From contig JAFZRT010000012.1 of the NCBI GenBank assembly GCA_017619735.1, positions 1 through 64,000 of the forward strand: 64,000 bases of DNA, read 5' to 3'. The translations under genes were made by a program, and so were the position numbers. The notes beneath the pieces are model-generated. The model made no database searches. It was not told the origin of the DNA and worked only from the letters and a program-made list of their open reading frames with translations. Numbering within the stretch: position 1 is the first letter of the stretch; each line of letters opens with the position of its first letter. Below, piece after piece: positions 7,037 to 13,434 of this stretch. Source of the stretch: Clostridia bacterium (GTDB lineage: Bacteria > Bacillota > Clostridia > Christensenellales > CAG-138).

Positions 7037-8377
7037 TCACAGCTTTTTGCAGGGCAGATCGTTGATCATCATCACGCCCTCTCGGAACGTGAGCTTTGCC
7101 ATGCCGGCTTTCCTGCCGAATACGTTATCGCCGAGGGGGTAAAGCTTGACGATCTCTTTGCCGCCAAGGTCGTCAAGCACCGACGCGAAGAGTTCACCGT
7201 CCTTCAGCATGACCTCCTCTATCATGAGGTCCTCGTCGTTCATCTCGTATCTGCCGCAGAAGCTCTCCCAGTTCGTACGGTCGGGCTCCGATATCGCGAT
7301 ATCCTCAAGCGCGATCAGGGGCTTGGGCTCCTCTCCGCTGATGATCGCGTCCAGACCGGTCACAAAGCCGTTGTACGCCCGCGCGTCCGTATGATCGCGG
7401 TCGCAGAGGGTGATGAGCACGGCGTCCCGATCGAGCCAACGCTTGATAAGGGCGGTGTAGCCGGGCAGATACCCGGTGTGGAACGCAACGATATTCCCGT
7501 CGTCATCGGGCATGAGCCCCCAGCCGAAGCCGTAGCCGTTGCCGATCTCGCCGTTATTGAGGCGCACGGGCTCGGTCATCGTTTCCTGTTCTTCCTCCGT
7601 GAGCAGCGAACATGAGCGCAGCGCCCTGTCCCAAGCATACAGGTCGAGTATGCTGCTCTTGACGTAGCCCGCGCCGTCCGTGCCGTCCATACCGGCGACG
7701 ACGTCCTTCCACCTAGACTGCTCGGCAAGCTTCCATTCCCCATCCTCGAAGACCTGCCCGAGAGCGAGGTTTTCGATCGTGAGACCGTCCTTGATGCGGT
7801 GAATAAGCAGGGTATTTGTCATGCCGGAGGGCTCGAATACGCGCTTTTTGAGGAACTCTGAAAACGGCATGCCCGAGAGCTTCTCGGTGAGCATGGCAAG
7901 AAGGGCGTAGCCGGTGTTGCAGTATTCCCAGCCGTCGCCCGGCGCGAAATGCGCCGGTTCGCCGCAGTCCTTAAGGAAGGGCAGCACAGCGCTGTTGTCC
8001 GGTATCCCACCGCCCTCGGTGATGAGACTCATAAAATACGGGATATAATCCGGAAGTCCGCTCGTGTGGGTCAGAAGATGCCTGATCTTCACGCCCGTGT
8101 ACGGGATCTCAGGGAAGTGATCCGTGATCGCGTCGTCGAGTGTGAGCAGTCCGTCACGCACAAGCAGCATGATTGCGGTCGCCGTCATCGGCTTGCTGAC
8201 CGAGCCGATATCAAAGAGCGTATCCTCTCGAACGGGTATAACGCCCGCGGGGTCGCAAAAGCCGATCGCGCCCTTCGACACTATCTCACCGTTCTCGGCA
8301 TACAGCCAGCTCCCCGAGAAAGCTCCCTTTTCAAAGGCTTCGCGGGTCAATTTTTTCATCATCGCGTTCTTATCCAT
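7037..8377 (-). CDS. Class C beta-lactamase-related serine hydrolase
   Basis: This 446-residue protein has the penicillin-binding-protein/class C beta-lactamase fold of the large esterase-peptidase group. The nucleophile motif SVSK is at 59-62, YCNTGY gives the YxN motif, and FHTGYLPG gives the third (HxG) motif. A C-terminal extension of about 100 residues forms a lipocalin-like or DUF3471-like domain. No signal peptide is visible, so it is probably cytoplasmic. The ATG at 8377 is preferred because AAAGGAG is seven bases upstream; 29 extra upstream codons are open but lie over the regulator gene end. It follows the XRE/TPR regulator by 41 bases and is likely in its operon. Substrate unknown; beta-lactam resistance should not be assumed. 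Confidence 0.9.
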   Translation of the reverse strand: MDKNAMMKKLTREAFEKGAFSGSWLYAENGEIVSKGAIGFCDPAGVIPVREDTLFDIGSVSKPMTATAIMLLVRDGLLTLDDAITDHFPEIPYTGVKIRHLLTHTSGLPDYIPYFMSLITEGGGIPDNSAVLPFLKDCGEPAHFAPGDGWEYCNTGYALLAMLTEKLSGMPFSEFLKKRVFEPSGMTNTLLIHRIKDGLTIENLALGQVFEDGEWKLAEQSRWKDVVAGMDGTDGAGYVKSSILDLYAWDRALRSCSLLTEEEQETMTEPVRLNNGEIGNGYGFGWGLMPDDDGNIVAFHTGYLPGYTALIKRWLDRDAVLITLCDRDHTDARAYNGFVTGLDAIISGEEPKPLIALEDIAISEPDRTNWESFCGRYEMNDEDLMIEEVMLKDGELFASVLDDLGGKEIVKLYPLGDNVFGRKAGMAKLTFREGVMMINDLPCKKL

Positions 8378-8418
8378 GGTTGACTCCTTTCGTCTGTCCA
8401 ATAATACTTTATAAACCT

Positions 8419-9507
8419 TTATTTCGTATCGTCCATGTTTTCTTCGGCTGAAACGCTTTCCCACAGCGAGGCGAGCGCATCTATGCCGGAGCCCTTTGCG
8501 ACGTTCTCAACGGCCTGCGCCGCCGTCGCGCCGACGTCGTCGTATGCGCTTACGTCCCCGACGCGGTCTACAAAGCGGATGTCGGCCGCCTCGTAGCTGG
8601 GCTTAGCGTCGAAGAACGCGGCAAGCGTCTTCGCGCTTAAGAGCGAAGCGAGCGCCTCTTCGTCCTTGCCCTCAAGCAGCTGCGTGCCGGCACGCGCCGT
8701 CAGCAGTATGCTGCAGACCTTATCGAGGTAATTTGGCTTTGAGCCCTTGCGCAGTCCCGAAAACACGTCGACGGCCCAACTGAGTATCGCCTCCGCGGAA
8801 GCGTAGTCGCCTCGCTGCGTGAACACGTTCATGCAGCCGATGACTGTATCGCAGAGCTGCGTGAATATGCTTGTGAACGCCTTTGAAAGATAGGGCGCTG
8901 CCTCATCGGTCCTCTTGCACACGGCGAGGATATGGCCTATATCGTGGTCAAAAAGCCCGCCGGCATTGGACTTTTTCAAAAGCTCGACGCCCTTTTCGGT
9001 CTCGTCCACAGCCAGATATACGCGCGCGATCTTTCCGCAGATCGTCTGATCGCCGATCTCGGGATCCCCGTTCTGCCCGAGTAGCATACGGGACCGCTCA
9101 AACAGCTCAAGCGCACGCCGGAGCAGCGCACGGTCCCCGCTCTCAAAGCCGAAACCGCTGTAAAGGAGGGCGCATTGGTAAACGATACGGAAGGAATAGT
9201 GATATTTCTTCAGCGCCTTTTCCGCTTCCGCGAGCCCTTCGCGATCCTTTTTTCGGCGGTATTCACGCAGGCGCTGTTCCATCGTCTCAAGGCGGTTGTC
9301 GTTCATCCGATAGCCTAAAAGCGCGTCCACCGAAGTGTCGAAGAAATCCGCCATCCTTATGAGCAGCAGTATGTCCGGCATGTTCAGTCCCGATTCCCAT
9401 TTGTGAACCGCGCCGACGGTCACACCGAGCACCTCGGCAAGCTGCTCCTGCGTCAGCCTCCGTTCCTTGCGCAGCGCGCGGATATTGCCCGAAAGTCCGA
9501 TCTGCAT
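8419..9507 (-). CDS. XRE-family transcriptional regulator with TPR-like C-terminal domain
   Basis: This 362-residue protein starts with a helix-turn-helix domain (residues 8-65: IRALRKERRLTQEQLAEVLGV then HKWESG) and continues with alternating helices resembling tetratricopeptide repeats (KALKKYHYSF, ALELFERSRML, DYASAEAILSWAVDVF). This layout is seen in peptide- or stress-responsive regulators of Firmicutes. A ribosome binding site AAAGGAGAAAAGAGG precedes the ATG. A 17-base palindrome lies directly upstream and may be its own operator. The serine hydrolase gene follows closely on the same strand and is the obvious regulatory target. The signal it senses cannot be inferred. Confidence 0.88.
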   Translation of the reverse strand: MQIGLSGNIRALRKERRLTQEQLAEVLGVTVGAVHKWESGLNMPDILLLIRMADFFDTSVDALLGYRMNDNRLETMEQRLREYRRKKDREGLAEAEKALKKYHYSFRIVYQCALLYSGFGFESGDRALLRRALELFERSRMLLGQNGDPEIGDQTICGKIARVYLAVDETEKGVELLKKSNAGGLFDHDIGHILAVCKRTDEAAPYLSKAFTSIFTQLCDTVIGCMNVFTQRGDYASAEAILSWAVDVFSGLRKGSKPNYLDKVCSILLTARAGTQLLEGKDEEALASLLSAKTLAAFFDAKPSYEAADIRFVDRVGDVSAYDDVGATAAQAVENVAKGSGIDALASLWESVSAEENMDDTK

Positions 9508-9527
9508 CCTCTTTTCTCCTTTGCTTT

Positions 9528-9544
9528 TATAATATCATTATAAT
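9528..9544. promoter_or_regulatory. Palindrome overlapping the -10 of the XRE/TPR gene
   Basis: TTATAATATCATTATAA is a perfect 17-base palindrome that contains a TATAAT on the minus strand upstream of the regulator. It could be an autoregulatory operator, or simply an AT-rich promoter. Confidence 0.45.
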
Positions 9545-9810
9545 TGTTGCCACATATTGAGTGAACACACCGTTTATACTAAAAATAAAATTATTTTTAT
9601 ACCTGAGGTATAATTTACGATCTTTGCAGCGGTATAAATTTCACTCGATAAGCAAAACACCGCAAAAAACGGAACCATATCTATGTTATCATATAAATAG
9701 TTTTTTCTACCATACTGAGCACGGTGTTTCTATACATTACAACAAGAATTGTCACCCCGTATGAGGTGGCAAAACTTCTGAGTACTGATTGGTTTGGCGG
9801 AGAAGCAGGG

Positions 9811-9901
9811 ATTTACGAACCCCGCGCTGCGAGGAGATGATTACATAAGGGCTAATTTACGCAGCGCTTAGAATTTGCTTTGCAAATTCGAGGGTTCAAA
9901 T
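9811..9901. repeat. Structured inverted-repeat element, copy A (downstream of tRNA-Ser)
   Basis: The element is bounded by ATTTACGAACCC and GGGTTCAAAT, which pair (GAACCC with GGGTTC). Inside are two more stems: GCGCTGCG (9824-9831) with CGCAGCGC (9860-9867), and AATTTGC-TTT-GCAAATT (9872-9888). Together they make a three-way junction. The left end, read on the minus strand, mimics a tRNA 3' end (T-arm-like GGGTTCGTAAATCCC, then TGCTTCTCCGCCA). The same architecture is found in copy B. Confidence 0.6.
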
Positions 9902-9914
9902 ATGTTATTCAAGA

Positions 9915-9949
9915 AAATACAGACTCCTGCGATGCAGGAGTCTGTATTT
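9915..9949 (-). terminator. Perfect hairpin directly after tRNA-Ser
   Basis: AAATACAGACTCCTGC and its exact complement are separated by three bases. On the minus strand the hairpin starts two bases after the tRNA CCA and is followed by TTTTCTTG, so it can act as a Rho-independent terminator for the tRNA. Confidence 0.75.
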
Positions 9950-9950
9950 G

Positions 9951-10039
9951 TGGCGGAGCGGGTGGGATTCGAACCCACGGTAGGTTGCCCTACACCTGAT
10001 TTCGAGTCAGGACCGTTATGACCACTTCGATACCGCTCC
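9951..10039 (-). tRNA. tRNA-Ser (anticodon CGA)
   Basis: Read on the minus strand, this 89-base gene has the acceptor GGAGCGG paired with CCGCTCC, discriminator G and an encoded CCA. The anticodon stem is CTGA/TCAG with the seven-base loop CTCGAAA, which gives anticodon CGA (reads UCG). The variable arm is long (GTGTAGGGCAACCTAC), as expected for serine, and the T arm is GTGGGTTCGAATCCCAC. The 5' half is duplicated at 10183-10221. Confidence 0.95.
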
Positions 10040-10182
10040 ACGGTATTTTTGCCTCTCCAAGCCTCCGGAAAAAGGAGAGAATTGGAGGAGAGAACAAACG
10101 AGAATATTCAGTTTTCAAGCCTCAAAAAGCCTAATAAACATAAGGACTTTTTGAGCGGAGCGTTCCAATTGGCTTGAACGTT

Positions 10183-10221
10183 TTCGAGTCAGGACCGTTA
10201 TGACCGCTTCGATACCGCTCC
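10183..10221 (-). repeat. Duplicate of the tRNA-Ser 5' half (probable attachment-site relic)
   Basis: These 39 bases repeat 10001-10039 (acceptor 5' strand, D arm and anticodon arm up to the anticodon loop) with one mismatch. A direct repeat ending at the anticodon loop is the usual scar of tyrosine-recombinase integration into a tRNA gene. Confidence 0.75.
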
Positions 10222-10318
10222 GTTTGTTACCGATGTATTATACAGCATAGGTCACGGGATTTCAACTTGATTTCGAAGATATATATCGCCTTCCCGCGTC
10301 GGATCCCTTTCGGCAGGA

Positions 10319-10663
10319 TCACTTTTTGCTCTCCTCGAGTATCACGTCGAAGGCTTCGCGCATGGACTTTGTCGCGATCAGGCTGCCGAAGCTGTATTCA
10401 AAACCGTTGTATTTGAACACGAGCGTCTTGATAATGAAGCCCTTAAAGCGAAGGCCCTCGGTCTGCGAAAGAGGGATGCGATACAGTACACGGCCGGGCT
10501 GGCTTTTGGCGTCGACGTCCCTTATCGTGAGTTCCCCGCCGTTGACCGCAAGCAGCACCATGCCCCACGTTCCGTTTGGAAGCATGGCGGCATTTCCGCA
10601 AAACGCGGCTCCGCGCTCGTCGCAATAACCGCCCTCAACATATTTCATCTGAGATTTATCCAT
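10319..10663 (-). CDS. Small protein with PH/GRAM-like strand pattern, function unknown
   Basis: This 114-residue soluble protein has no family I can name with certainty. The alternation of short strands (MVLLAVNGGELTIRDVD, RVLYRIPLSQTEGLRFK, LVFKYNGFEYSFG) and a closing helix (SMREAFDVILEESKK) recall bacterial PH-like or GRAM domains. GGAGG lies five bases before the ATG at 10663; twelve further upstream codons are open but lack a ribosome binding site. It stands alone between the tRNA-Ser scar and the decayed element, so it may be chromosomal or cargo. Confidence 0.75.
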   Translation of the reverse strand: MDKSQMKYVEGGYCDERGAAFCGNAAMLPNGTWGMVLLAVNGGELTIRDVDAKSQPGRVLYRIPLSQTEGLRFKGFIIKTLVFKYNGFEYSFGSLIATKSMREAFDVILEESKK

Positions 10664-10754
10664 AGCCGCCTCCCGAAATGGTTTTGTCAATTGTATCATA
10701 AAGCCGTAACAGTGTCAATTGCGGCGGCTAGAGGGTGTGTTGCGGCGTAATTTT

Positions 10755-10824
10755 GAGCGGCGAGATTTACGAACTCCCGCTTCGCATTTTCTTGTGCGTG
10801 GTCCGGCTTTTTTGCGCGAAGCTA
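10755..10824. repeat. Partial third copy of the tRNA-linked structured repeat (copy C)
   Basis: The left end GAGCGGCGAGATTTACGAAC matches copy B closely. GCTTCGC (from about 10779) can pair with GCGAAGC (from about 10816), which is the equivalent of the first inner stem. The second stem and the right end of copies A and B are missing. Confidence 0.4.
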
Positions 10825-10827
10825 TAC

Positions 10828-10870
10828 AGATACTTTTGGACGACAGAAAAAAGTGTCGTGGAAAGTATCT
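10828..10870. terminator. Interrupted hairpin between repeat C and the next minus-strand gene
   Basis: AGATACTTT...AAAGTATCT encloses an inner CGACA/TGTCG pair and an A-rich loop. On the minus strand it lies 46 bases beyond the stop of the gene at 10917-11111 and the loop reads TTTTTT. It may be a terminator or a fold-back relic. Confidence 0.4.
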
Positions 10871-10916
10871 CCGTCGATACCTTCTACGACATTAAACTCG
10901 TTTTTGTTGTCGGGAT

Positions 10917-11111
10917 TCAGATAAGGTCGAGCATCAATCCCTCGCCCACGTATTGCGGACTGTATTTCAGTCCGAAATACCTTCGCCATTCCTTCTCGCT
11001 CACTTGCTTCAATCTCTCGCTCGCCAGAGTGGAAGTCGGAAACGTCTCTTTCAGATAGCTCGTCACTTGTTCTTTGTACTCGTCTAAAGTCTTCGCTGTA
11101 AACTCGTCCAT
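10917..11111 (-). CDS. Small hypothetical protein of the decayed element
   Basis: This 64-residue charged protein (MDEFTAKTLDEYKEQ..., then KEWRRYFGLKYSPQYVGEG) is not recognised. A GGAG stands nine bases before the ATG, and the composition looks like that of a real protein rather than an antisense shadow. It lies in the element remnant downstream of a broken gene on the same strand. It may itself be a C-terminal or N-terminal remnant. Confidence 0.45.
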   Translation of the reverse strand: MDEFTAKTLDEYKEQVTSYLKETFPTSTLASERLKQVSEKEWRRYFGLKYSPQYVGEGLMLDLI

Positions 11112-11175
11112 TCTTCTGCGCTCCTTCCTTCGCGTTTTCTACATTGTAAGCCGCCTTGTTTTTGGTGTCAAGGCC

Positions 11176-11691
11176 CTATTTTTCGGCGTCGTCCTTGCGC
11201 CATGCGACGCGCTCGCCTTTGAGCCGCTGGTCCTCAACTTCGCTCCTATACTCCTCCATTTCCCTCGTAGCGTGAGCCGCTTCAGCCGCCTTGGCGCGGG
11301 CTTACATGTCTTCCATTTCGGAGTAGCCGCAGTCAGAATGTTCTTTGAGGTAGACTTGGCTCATTGCGCTGTACGCCTTCTCAATGGTGCGCTGGAGCTT
11401 GTATATCTTGCCGCTTACGGAGGGCTCTCGGGACAGCACTTTCGCCATGCGGCTCACCGTGTCGCGCAACTGGTTTACGAGGCGGGCACGTGCCTTCTGG
11501 TTCTTCGGGTTACTGTCGCGGATGATGCGGTCGAGGAAGGTGTCATCGACCAGCACTTTCTCGACGAGGTGCGCGGCAAGCTCGCTCTCGTACATTGCCC
11601 GAGCGTCTTCCACGGTCTTGTAGCGGTCGTTCGTCTCAAAGACGCGAACGCCATCCTCGCCTATTGTCCGACGACCCGAAGATATCCGCTA
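11176..11691 (-). pseudogene. Broken element gene with an internal stop codon
   Basis: A minus-strand frame runs from about 11691 to a TAG at 11176-11178 and is interrupted by one TAA at 11302-11304. On both sides it has a convincing charged, helical composition: FETNDRYKTVEDARAM and LVNQLRDTVSRMAKVL before the stop, then ARAKAAEAAHATREMEEY after it. The upstream end is cut by another stop near 11693 and by the junction with an unrelated plus-strand fragment. No family was recognised. The piece from the ATG at 11613 to the TAA would be 103 residues if translated. Confidence 0.55.
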
Positions 11692-11873
11692 TCTCCGATT
11701 TGGGAAGCCCCATGCTCGTGGGCGCTCTCCCCGTGACAGGCGGGAGCGACGGCGAGGGCAATCTCACGGGCATCACAGACGAGGACGCGGCCTACATCCG
11801 CAAACGCATAGTCCACATGGGCACCCGTCGCCATCCCGAGGGCTGGCAGATGCTCACGCAAGTTGCCTATTGA
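11685..11873 (+). pseudogene. Possible C-terminal gene fragment
   Basis: A plus-strand frame reads ISDLGSPMLVGALPVTGGSD and continues to RHPEGWQMLTQVAY before its stop at 11871-11873. It looks protein-like but has no start or ribosome binding site and abuts the opposite-strand broken gene at its 5' end. No family recognised. Confidence 0.3.
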
Positions 11874-11899
11874 CAACGTGCCGTCCCACGTGATAACAT
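11870..11899 (+). promoter_or_regulatory. Candidate promoter of the RHH gene
   Basis: TTGACA (11870-11875), 18 bases, then TAACAT (11894-11899), 21 bases before the ATG. Confidence 0.5.
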
Positions 11900-11919
11900 C
11901 CGAGACGGAGGTGAGCACC

Positions 11920-12096
11920 ATGTCATATAATGCGGAATACAATGCACGCTATAAACGTGAGAAGTACGACCAAATCATGCTACGCGTCCCGAAGGGTATG
12001 CGGGAGAAAATCGCAAAGCGGGCCGCCGAGCTCGGGATGAGCGTCCAGCGGTATCTGATAGAGCTTTTCCTTGCTGATGCGAAGGGAGCCGAATGA
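11920..12096 (+). CDS. Ribbon-helix-helix (Arc/CopG-like) DNA-binding protein
   Basis: This 58-residue protein has a basic N-terminus, a strand DQIMLRVPKG, then two helices (MREKIAKRAAEL and VQRYLIELFLADA). That is the Arc/CopG fold used by plasmid copy regulators and toxin-antitoxin antitoxins. GGAGGTG is six bases before the ATG at 11920; 19 more upstream codons are open but lack a site. No toxin gene accompanies it. It has its own promoter and terminator and is probably a surviving accessory gene of the element. Confidence 0.8.
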   Translation: MSYNAEYNARYKREKYDQIMLRVPKGMREKIAKRAAELGMSVQRYLIELFLADAKGAE

Positions 12097-12106
12097 CAAA
12101 AGAAAA

Positions 12107-12134
12107 GGGCGGGCTTAACGGCCCGCCTTTTTTT
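12107..12134 (+). terminator. Terminator after the RHH gene
   Basis: GGGCGGGC and GGCCCGCC form a stem around TTAAC and are followed by TTTTTTT. Confidence 0.85.
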
Positions 12135-12222
12135 GTGCTTCTTTGAACGCGGCTATTGCCTTTCGGTGCAGTTTACGCTCGTAATCCTCCGAGAAATGGA
12201 GCGTCTCCGCGCGCTCTCTCGG
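12115..12222 (-). pseudogene. C-terminal fragment of an unknown minus-strand gene
   Basis: A minus-strand frame ending with TAA at 12115-12117 reads RAETLHFSEDYERKLHRKAI and then AAFKEAQKKAGR, a typical charged helical C-terminus. Upstream it runs without a start into the integrase fragment on the other strand near 12225. It marks another rearrangement junction. Confidence 0.35.
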
Positions 12223-12695
12223 GGATAGGGTTGCAATGGCAGGACGTGGACATTGCGCATGACGTGATACGCGTAACGCGCGACTATGCCTGGAAGACCA
12301 ACAGCGTCGATACGCTCAAGACGGCCAACGCGAGGCGGGATATCCCCATCGTGCCCGAGCTCAAAGCGATATTGCTGGAGCATCGTGGGACAGGCAATGC
12401 GTATGTGGTGAGCTCGCCCACAGACCCGAGCAAGCCGATGTGCGAAGCCACGTTCAAGCGCAGATGGAAGTCCATACAGGCGCTCGTCGGGGATGATGTG
12501 ACTACGCGCACGTTCCGCAACAATTTTGCGACTGTGCTGTACGACGCAGGCGTGGACGTGTTGACGGCCTCGAAGGTGATGGGACACGCCGACCCGACCA
12601 CGACCCTAAAGATTTATACCGATCTCGACCGAAGCCGCAAGGTTCAAAGAGGATATGAAGCGGTAAGAAATGCGTTCGATTCAAGTGAAAAGTAG
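12215..12695 (+). pseudogene. Tyrosine recombinase/integrase, N-terminally truncated
   Basis: From about 12215 the frame encodes the catalytic half of a phage-type integrase: GLQWQDVDI, VDTLKTANARRDIPIVPEL, then RTFRNNFATVLYDAGVD (HxxR-like box with Asn in place of His) and VMGHADPTTTLKIYTDLDR with the catalytic Tyr. The frame is open from 12156, but those first 20 codons resemble no integrase, and the DNA-binding domains and first catalytic Arg are gone. A Rho-independent terminator follows. It could be expressed but should be inactive. Confidence 0.75.
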
Positions 12696-12741
12696 GCGAA
12701 AAGTAGGCGAGATGTTTCACGAAAAGCTAAAAAGCAAAAAG

Positions 12742-12780
12742 AAAAAGTCTTGATTTTATTAATGAAATCAAGACTTTTTT
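12742..12780 (+). terminator. Terminator after the integrase remnant
   Basis: AAAAAGTCTTGATTT and AAATCAAGACTTTTT are complementary around nine bases and are followed by a T run. Confidence 0.8.
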
Positions 12781-12798
12781 GTTGGTCGGAGCGGCGAG

Positions 12799-12890
12799 AT
12801 TTACGAACTCCGCGCTGCGATCTGCTCCCTTCGGCTCTGTCTGCGTGCCGCAGCGCCGGAATTTGCCCTTGGCAAATTCGGAGTTCAAAT
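12799..12890. repeat. Structured inverted-repeat element, copy B (downstream of tRNA-Pro)
   Basis: The ends ATTTACGAACTCCG and CGGAGTTCAAAT pair over eight bases (GAACTCCG/CGGAGTTC). Inside are CGCTGCG (12813-12819) with CGCAGCG (12849-12855), and the hairpin AATTTGCC-CTT-GGCAAATT (12860-12878). Length and layout equal copy A. The left flank on the minus strand reproduces the tRNA-Pro 3' end with two inserted bases in the T loop (GAGTTCGTAAATCTC, then GCCGCTCCGACCA). Confidence 0.65.
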
Positions 12891-12905
12891 AACGAGCTAC
12901 GGAGG

Positions 12906-12946
12906 CCACAACAAAAGGGAGTGCTTTGCACTCCCTTTTGTTGTGG
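12906..12946 (-). repeat. Perfect inverted repeat abutting the tRNA-Pro CCA
   Basis: CCACAACAAAAGGGAGTGC and its exact complement flank TTT. The right arm includes the encoded CCA of tRNA-Pro. There is no T tract beyond the stem, although T runs lie inside it, so its action as a terminator is uncertain. Confidence 0.65.
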
Positions 12947-13020
12947 TCGGAGCGGCGAGATTTGAACTCGCGACCTCCTGGTCCCGAACCAGGCGCGCTA
13001 CCGAGCTGCGCTACACCCCG
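12944..13020 (-). tRNA. tRNA-Pro (anticodon CGG)
   Basis: On the minus strand the 77-base gene has acceptor CGGGGTG paired with CGCTCCG, discriminator A and encoded CCA. The anticodon stem CCTGG/CCAGG encloses TTCGGGA, anticodon CGG (reads CCG). The T arm is CGAGTTCAAATCTCG. Confidence 0.95.
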
Positions 13021-13097
13021 TTATTCAATATTATCGGCAAATGCGGAAAGCTCACACCGCCCGCATTCGCCCTCCTCGGAAACCCGGCCTTCGCAAA

Positions 13098-13138
13098 AAA
13101 CGCGGCGCGGCTGTCTTTTTGCGGGCTTCGAGTCCCGT
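13098..13138. repeat. Hairpin plus inverted T-arm sequence downstream of tRNA-Thr
   Basis: CGCAAAAA pairs with TTTTTGCG, and this is followed by GGGCTTCGAGTCCCG, which is the tRNA-Thr T arm (GGGTTCGAGTCCC) with one inserted base and in the opposite orientation. The order hairpin, T-arm sequence, inverted repeat, tRNA is the same as at the Ser and Pro loci. Confidence 0.4.
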
Positions 13139-13147
13139 GATTAAAGC

Positions 13148-13184
13148 CAATTCATACCGGCCCGGATGGGCCGGTATGAATTGG
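13148..13184 (-). repeat. Perfect inverted repeat abutting the tRNA-Thr CCA
   Basis: CCAATTCATACCGGCCC and its exact complement flank GGAT, and the outer bases include the encoded CCA of tRNA-Thr. On the minus strand it is followed only by CTTTAATC, a weak T tract. Confidence 0.65.
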
Positions 13185-13257
13185 AGCCAATGCAGGGACT
13201 CGAACCCTGGACCTGCGCATTACGAATGCGCTGCTCTACCAACTGAGCTACATTGGC
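13182..13257 (-). tRNA. tRNA-Thr (anticodon CGT)
   Basis: On the minus strand this 76-base gene has acceptor GCCAATG paired with CATTGGC, discriminator T as usual for threonine, and an encoded CCA. The anticodon stem GCGCA/TGCGC encloses TTCGTAA, anticodon CGT (reads ACG). The T arm is CAGGGTTCGAGTCCCTG. Confidence 0.95.
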
Positions 13258-13377
13258 TTGCACAGTTATTTATTATAACAGATTCTGCGGCGCTTGTCAC
13301 TACCCGATATCGAAAAATAGGCCCGACGGCGCAAATATATTTTGCCCCCGGGCGGATGGACTTCATATCAAAAACTG

Positions 13378-13407
13378 CAGGGCGACCTAAATAAACCGGT
13401 CGCCCTG
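13378..13407 (-). terminator. Terminator of the DUF1508 gene
   Basis: CAGGGCGACC and GGTCGCCCTG form a perfect stem; on the minus strand CAGTTTTTGAT follows. Confidence 0.7.
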
Positions 13408-13434
13408 TGTATGCTTGCTTGTCGTTTCGTTTTG

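Noticed and set aside
7037..8377. Annotation as a beta-lactam resistance gene
   Set aside because: The SxxK, YxN and HxG motifs are shared with many esterases and peptidases; there is no signal peptide, as expected for a true beta-lactamase.
9561..9764. 67-codon plus-strand frame in an AT-rich stretch
   Set aside because: No Shine-Dalgarno sequence, low-complexity composition and no family resemblance; it lies between the XRE/TPR promoter and repeat copy A.
9811..12890. CRISPR array as explanation for the repeated ATTTACGAAC words
   Set aside because: Only two full copies and one partial copy exist, they are kilobases apart, and each is internally folded; there are no regular spacers and no cas genes.
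13098..13122. CGCAAAAA/TTTTTGCG hairpin read as a plain terminator
   Set aside because: It is separated from tRNA-Thr by another strong inverted repeat and is joined to a T-arm-like sequence, so termination alone does not explain it.
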